From: an uncultured Oscillospiraceae bacterium | Lineage (GTDB): Bacteria > Bacillota > Clostridia > Oscillospirales > Acutalibacteraceae | Assembly (NCBI GenBank): GCA_900556765.1 | Contig: USQH01000057.1 | Coordinates: 1 to 8,701, forward strand | Reading direction: 5' to 3' | DNA length: 8,701 nt | Part shown: positions 6,246-8,701 of the stretch, piece by piece | Layout of the letters: every line of letters starts with the position of its first letter | Numbering within the stretch: position 1 is the stretch's first letter | Program-made: the position numbers and the translations under genes | The notes under the pieces: generated by a model | Databases searched by the model: none | Told to the model about the DNA's origin: nothing | Seen by the model: only the letters and a program-made list of their open reading frames with translations

Positions 6246-6871
6246 TCTGCACGCACCAATGCCGCAATATCTCCCGACTGAATCGCAGGTGTATTGCGCC
6301 TGATTTTTTCTTTGTCCCAATCCCACCAGCGCAGTGCTTGCAGTTTTGCAATCGTCGCATCGTCAAACCGCTTGCGGATAGGCTTTGCCGGAATGCCGCC
6401 CACAATGGTGTAGGGCGGCACATTCTTTGTTACTACGGCACGGGTACCGATAATAGCTCCATCACCGATGGTCACACCGGAGAGAACGAGCGCTTCATAG
6501 CCTATTCAAACATCGTTACCGATGACAATATCACCCTTGTTGTCCCATGCGCTTCGGATGTCTTTTACATCGAGCCCCCATTCTTCAAAGAAAATCGGAA
6601 ACGGGTAAGTAGACACCGACTGCATCGTATGATTGGCACCGGTAAAGAGAAATTTCGCACCGCAGGCAATTGAACAGAATTTGCCGATTCTCAGCTTGTC
6701 ACCGTTGATGGGATAGTGATAGAGGACATTGTTCTTCTCAAAATTCCGCGGATCGTGAACACAGTCATTGTACATGGTGTAGTCACCGACCTCGATATTC
6801 GGGTCGGTGATAACATTTTTCAAATATACGGTTTCCTTGCCCCCGGTGCGGGGATAAGTTTTGTTATTCAT
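6242..6871 (-). pseudogene. Vat-like hexapeptide-repeat O-acetyltransferase, interrupted by a TGA
   Basis: The full frame is 210 codons, the normal length for Vat/CatB-type xenobiotic acetyltransferases, which use acetyl-CoA to modify streptogramin A or related hydroxylated compounds. The first 121 codons include VLYHYPINGDKLRIGKFCSI, the hexapeptide start, and TGANHTMQSVSTYPFP with the likely catalytic His81, and end GDIVIGNDV. Codon 122 is TGA (6506-6508) where the family has Trp (NDVWIGYEA). The same frame then continues intact as IGYEALVLSGVTIGDGAIIG, PPYTIVGGIPAKPIRKRF and LRWWDWDKEKI to the true stop. A single TGG-to-TGA change explains it; TGA is a stop for several neighbours, so recoding is unlikely. 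The 121-residue product lacks much of the beta-helix and the C-terminal helix. A good AGGAG precedes the ATG, and the stop overlaps the CatA-like start. Sequencing error is possible. Confidence 0.85.
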
Positions 6872-6880
6872 TCTGATTCA

Positions 6881-6885
6881 CTCCT
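6881..6885 (-). promoter_or_regulatory. Shine-Dalgarno of the Vat-like gene
   Basis: AGGAG on the minus strand lies 9 nt before ATG 6871, in the short gap just after the GNAT stop at 6888-6890. The initiation signals of this broken gene are still intact. Confidence 0.75.
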
Positions 6886-6887
6886 AT

Positions 6888-7514
6888 TCAAAAGAGTTGT
6901 CCCGAAAGCTTCAGTTTTTCTTTCTTCGGAAAAGTCGCTTCATATTGTTCAAAGGCTTCCGGATTTTTCTCACAGACAAAATATCCATCAGGGTCTTTGT
7001 ATGTGCCGGAGATACCATTCAAAAATCCCGGTATCAGCTCCTTAATGAGAAAATAGTCCGCCTCTGGGTCGTCAGCATAGCGAACCCCCTTTGTCTTGGC
7101 CGGGACAAAGCCGGACTTGCCGTAAAACAGAATGTTGCCGGTAATGGCGAGCGCGCCCGTGCCCATTTCCTCGGCTTTCTCCATGGAATAATCGAGCAGG
7201 TGTTTTCCATAGCCCTGACGCTTATATTCGGGGGCAATGCCGATTGGGCCAAAGGTCATGATCGGCACTTTGCGCCCGTCGTCGCACTCGATCTCCGAGC
7301 GCACATAGATGACCTGCCCGATCAGCTTTCCGTCCAGCTCCATCACAAAATCCAGTTGCGGTACAAACGCCGGATCATTTCGATAGCAATGCAGTACATA
7401 GTGCTCCATGCAGCCGGGACGGTAAACATTCCAAAACGCCTCACGCGTCAGGTTTTCAACATTTCGGTAATCGTCTTTGGTTTCAAGACGAATGGTGATA
7501 TTTTTTTCTGGCAT
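6888..7514 (-). CDS. GNAT-family N-acetyltransferase (YhbS-like)
   Basis: A 208-residue cytosolic acetyltransferase of the GCN5-related superfamily, using acetyl-CoA to acetylate an amine on a small molecule or protein. The N-terminus ITIRLETKDDYRNVENLTREAF is the usual first strand and helix. FGPIGIAPEYKRQGYGKHLL (about residues 88-107) is motif A with the RQGYGK pyrophosphate-binding loop. AITGNILFYGKSGFVPA (about 123-139) is the motif B region that places it with YhbS-type proteins (COG3153). The C-terminal ELIPGFLNGISGTYKDPDGY is also typical of that group. AAGGAG precedes the ATG by 7 nt and overlaps the clpP stop, so the two are cotranscribed; the Vat-like gene follows 16 nt later. It appears complete. 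The substrate is unknown; an antibiotic or antimicrobial amine would fit the neighbours but is a guess. Confidence 0.88.
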   Translation of the reverse strand: MPEKNITIRLETKDDYRNVENLTREAFWNVYRPGCMEHYVLHCYRNDPAFVPQLDFVMELDGKLIGQVIYVRSEIECDDGRKVPIMTFGPIGIAPEYKRQGYGKHLLDYSMEKAEEMGTGALAITGNILFYGKSGFVPAKTKGVRYADDPEADYFLIKELIPGFLNGISGTYKDPDGYFVCEKNPEAFEQYEATFPKKEKLKLSGQLF

Positions 7515-7521
7515 GGTTTTT

Positions 7522-7527
7522 CTCCTT
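7522..7527 (-). promoter_or_regulatory. Shine-Dalgarno of the GNAT gene
   Basis: AAGGAG on the minus strand, 7 nt before ATG 7514, includes the first bases of the clpP stop codon. It confirms the GNAT start and the tight operon spacing. Confidence 0.8.
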
Positions 7528-8116
7528 ATCTTTTATCAATGATCTTATCGATCAGCCCATAGGCAAGTGCCTCGTGCGCCGACATATAGTTGTCGCGCTC
7601 TGTATCGGCGGTAATCTCCGCAACGGTTCTTCCCGTGTTTTCGGAAAGAATACGGGTAAGCCGCTGTTTGGTTTTCTGCATTTGCTCGGATACGATTTGA
7701 ATGTCTGCGACCGGTCCGCGCACACCGTTTCCGCCGATCAGCGGCTGATGTATCATGATTTCTGCGTTGGGAAGCGCAATTCGTTTGCCCTTTGCTCCGC
7801 CTGCCAGCAGGAATGCGCCGAAGCTCGCTGCAAGCCCAATGCAGATGGTAGATACATCGCACTTGATGTACTGCATGGTGTCATAAATCGCAAATCCGGC
7901 AGTTACCGAGCCTCCGGGACTGTTGATGTAGAGCTGAATGTCTTTGTCTGAATCCTGCGCTTCCAGAAACAGCATCTGAGAAATAATGGAACTGGCAGAT
8001 GTGTCCGTCACTTCTTCGCCGAGGAAAATAATTCGGTCGGATAACAGCCGTGAAAAGATGTCATAGCTTCTTTCTCCGCGGCTGGTTTGTTCAATCACAT
8101 AGGGAATGATGCTCAT
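7526..8116 (-). CDS. clpP: ATP-dependent Clp protease proteolytic subunit (ClpP paralogue)
   Basis: A 196-residue self-compartmentalising serine protease subunit that forms heptameric rings and degrades substrates fed by ClpX, ClpC or ClpA. The start [20 protein letters not shown] matches mature ClpP almost residue for residue. The catalytic Ser98 is in [14 protein letters not shown], His123 in IMIHQPL, and the Asp in TERDNYMSA is Asp175. The oxyanion strand [11 protein letters not shown] is present. Standard ClpP has 49 residues between His and Asp; here there are 52, because the loop after HQPL reads [13 protein letters not shown] instead of a GGxQGQA-type loop. AAGGAG lies 10 nt before ATG 8116. 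The gene is not beside tig or clpX, as the housekeeping copy often is, but between a DUF998 gene and a GNAT gene, so it is probably a second paralogue. All catalytic residues are intact; its partner ATPase is unknown. Confidence 0.93.
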   Translation of the reverse strand: MSIIPYVIEQTSRGERSYDIFSRLLSDRIIFLGEEVTDTSASSIISQMLFLEAQDSDKDIQLYINSPGGSVTAGFAIYDTMQYIKCDVSTICIGLAASFGAFLLAGGAKGKRIALPNAEIMIHQPLIGGNGVRGPVADIQIVSEQMQKTKQRLTRILSENTGRTVAEITADTERDNYMSAHEALAYGLIDKIIDKR

Positions 8117-8117
8117 A

Positions 8118-8701
8118 CTAATTTTTCTCCTTATTATCTTTTGGCTTCATAAAAAACAGATGGATACCCATTGCTGCATTAAATCCCGTCACGGCGAACA
8201 CGCTAAAGCGTTCGACGATGCCGAAGTAATCGGCAGGCACAATTTTCATACCCATTGCGCCGACGAGCATCATACCAAGGGCAACTCCTGCACAAATACC
8301 GTAGGAGCGACAGGCTTTACTTTTCACTCCTGCAACGATGATGACAGTCAGCGATATGATCGACAGCAGCACCACTGCGGCAGTGACGACCATGTGCATG
8401 ACATCCTGGAACTCACCGGCGTAGCCGCTACTTGAAAGCGGAAACATCCGATACCCGACTGCCGAGATCCACTCCATAACGGCAAACAGATAGATTCCGG
8501 TGCGCAACAGCTTAGTTTTCCGACTCTGGATACCGATGCAGACGACGGTTATGCATACGATCTCACACACATTGTAAAATGCACTGAGCTGATTCCAAAG
8601 GGATAGCGACGGCGCGTCGGTTGCGCTCAAATCACTGACAGCCTGCGCCATCCAGTTGTAATTTGGATAGACAAGCGGCGCAAATATCACTGCCGCCGTG
8701 T
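8118..8701 (-). CDS. DUF998-family membrane protein (N-terminus cut by window edge)
   Basis: A membrane protein of at least 194 residues; the frame is open to the window edge, so the true start lies outside. The GTG at 8690 is not a convincing start because the first hydrophobic helix already runs through it. The segment [21 protein letters not shown] after helix 1 is the DUF998 hallmark (family form YPgYn..sq.iSeLga..ap). It is followed by about five more hydrophobic segments, including [56 protein letters not shown] and [19 protein letters not shown], and a charged tail [10 protein letters not shown]. It is the first visible member of the minus-strand operon, 1 nt upstream of clpP. The molecular function of DUF998 is not established, and I infer none. 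The family call is good. Confidence 0.8.
   Translation of the reverse strand, partial: TAAVIFAPLVYPNYNWMAQAVSDLSATDAPSLSLWNQLSAFYNVCEIVCITVVCIGIQSRKTKLLRTGIYLFAVMEWISAVGYRMFPLSSSGYAGEFQDVMHMVVTAAVVLLSIISLTVIIVAGVKSKACRSYGICAGVALGMMLVGAMGMKIVPADYFGIVERFSVFAVTGFNAAMGIHLFFMKPKDNKEKN
8127..8132 (-). promoter_or_regulatory. Shine-Dalgarno of the clpP gene
   Basis: AAGGAG on the minus strand is embedded in the last codons of the DUF998 gene, 10 nt before ATG 8116. The DUF998 stop (TAG, 8118-8120) is separated from this ATG by one base, so translation is likely coupled. Confidence 0.75.

Noticed and set aside
6242..6475. Separate small gene for the C-terminal half of the Vat-like protein
   Set aside because: It begins at an internal GTG without a ribosome binding site and continues the same frame and fold as the upstream half.
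6506..6508. TGA read as tryptophan (altered genetic code)
   Set aside because: TGA ends the xre, DUF4173, MATE, kinase and GNAT genes, and Trp is encoded by TGG in the neighbours.
6861..7562. 233-codon plus-strand open frame
   Set aside because: It is antisense to the GNAT gene with no recognisable motif.

Overview
The window looks like chromosomal DNA of a Gram-positive, Clostridia-type bacterium (Bacillota). The evidence is strong AGGAG-type ribosome binding sites, a near-consensus SigA promoter, and gene families typical of gut Firmicutes: a YozG-like Xre regulator beside a DUF4173 membrane protein, a BcrAB-like ABC transporter beside a sensor kinase, and a Vat-type acetyltransferase. I cannot place it below class with confidence. 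No RNA genes, CRISPR arrays, insertion sequences or attachment sites were found.

Region 1 (1-2104, plus strand): the 3' end of a small Xre-family regulator gene overlaps the start of a large DUF4173-type polytopic membrane protein. The pair closes with a clear rho-independent terminator. Region 2 (2146-3549, minus strand): a convergent MATE-family efflux pump with its own near-consensus promoter. Region 3 (3589-6118, minus strand): remains of a BcrAB-type ABC exporter operon, with an ATPase lacking its start and N-terminus, an intact ABC-2 permease and an intact sensor histidine kinase. No response regulator is present in the window. Region 4 (6105-8701, minus strand): a tightly packed operon reading DUF998 membrane protein (cut by the window edge), a ClpP-type protease subunit, a YhbS-like GNAT acetyltransferase, a Vat-like O-acetyltransferase broken by one TGA, and the first ~45 codons of a CatA-like acetyltransferase.

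Regions 3 and 4 meet at a chimeric joint near 6100-6118, where the CatA-like N-terminus runs out of frame into the Walker A region of the ABC ATPase. This suggests a deletion fused two operons and removed the rest of the cat-like gene, the ATPase start and possibly a response regulator gene. A chimeric assembly is the main alternative. Together with the nonsense codon in the Vat-like gene, three consecutive genes are damaged within about 750 bp while every flanking gene is intact.

The minus-strand block reads as an antibiotic-response or detoxification locus (acetyltransferases, ABC exporter with sensor kinase, MATE pump) that is partly decaying. I do not see a clearly new defence system. The least understood intact elements are the xre-DUF4173 pair and the operon-encoded ClpP paralogue with an insertion next to its catalytic histidine.
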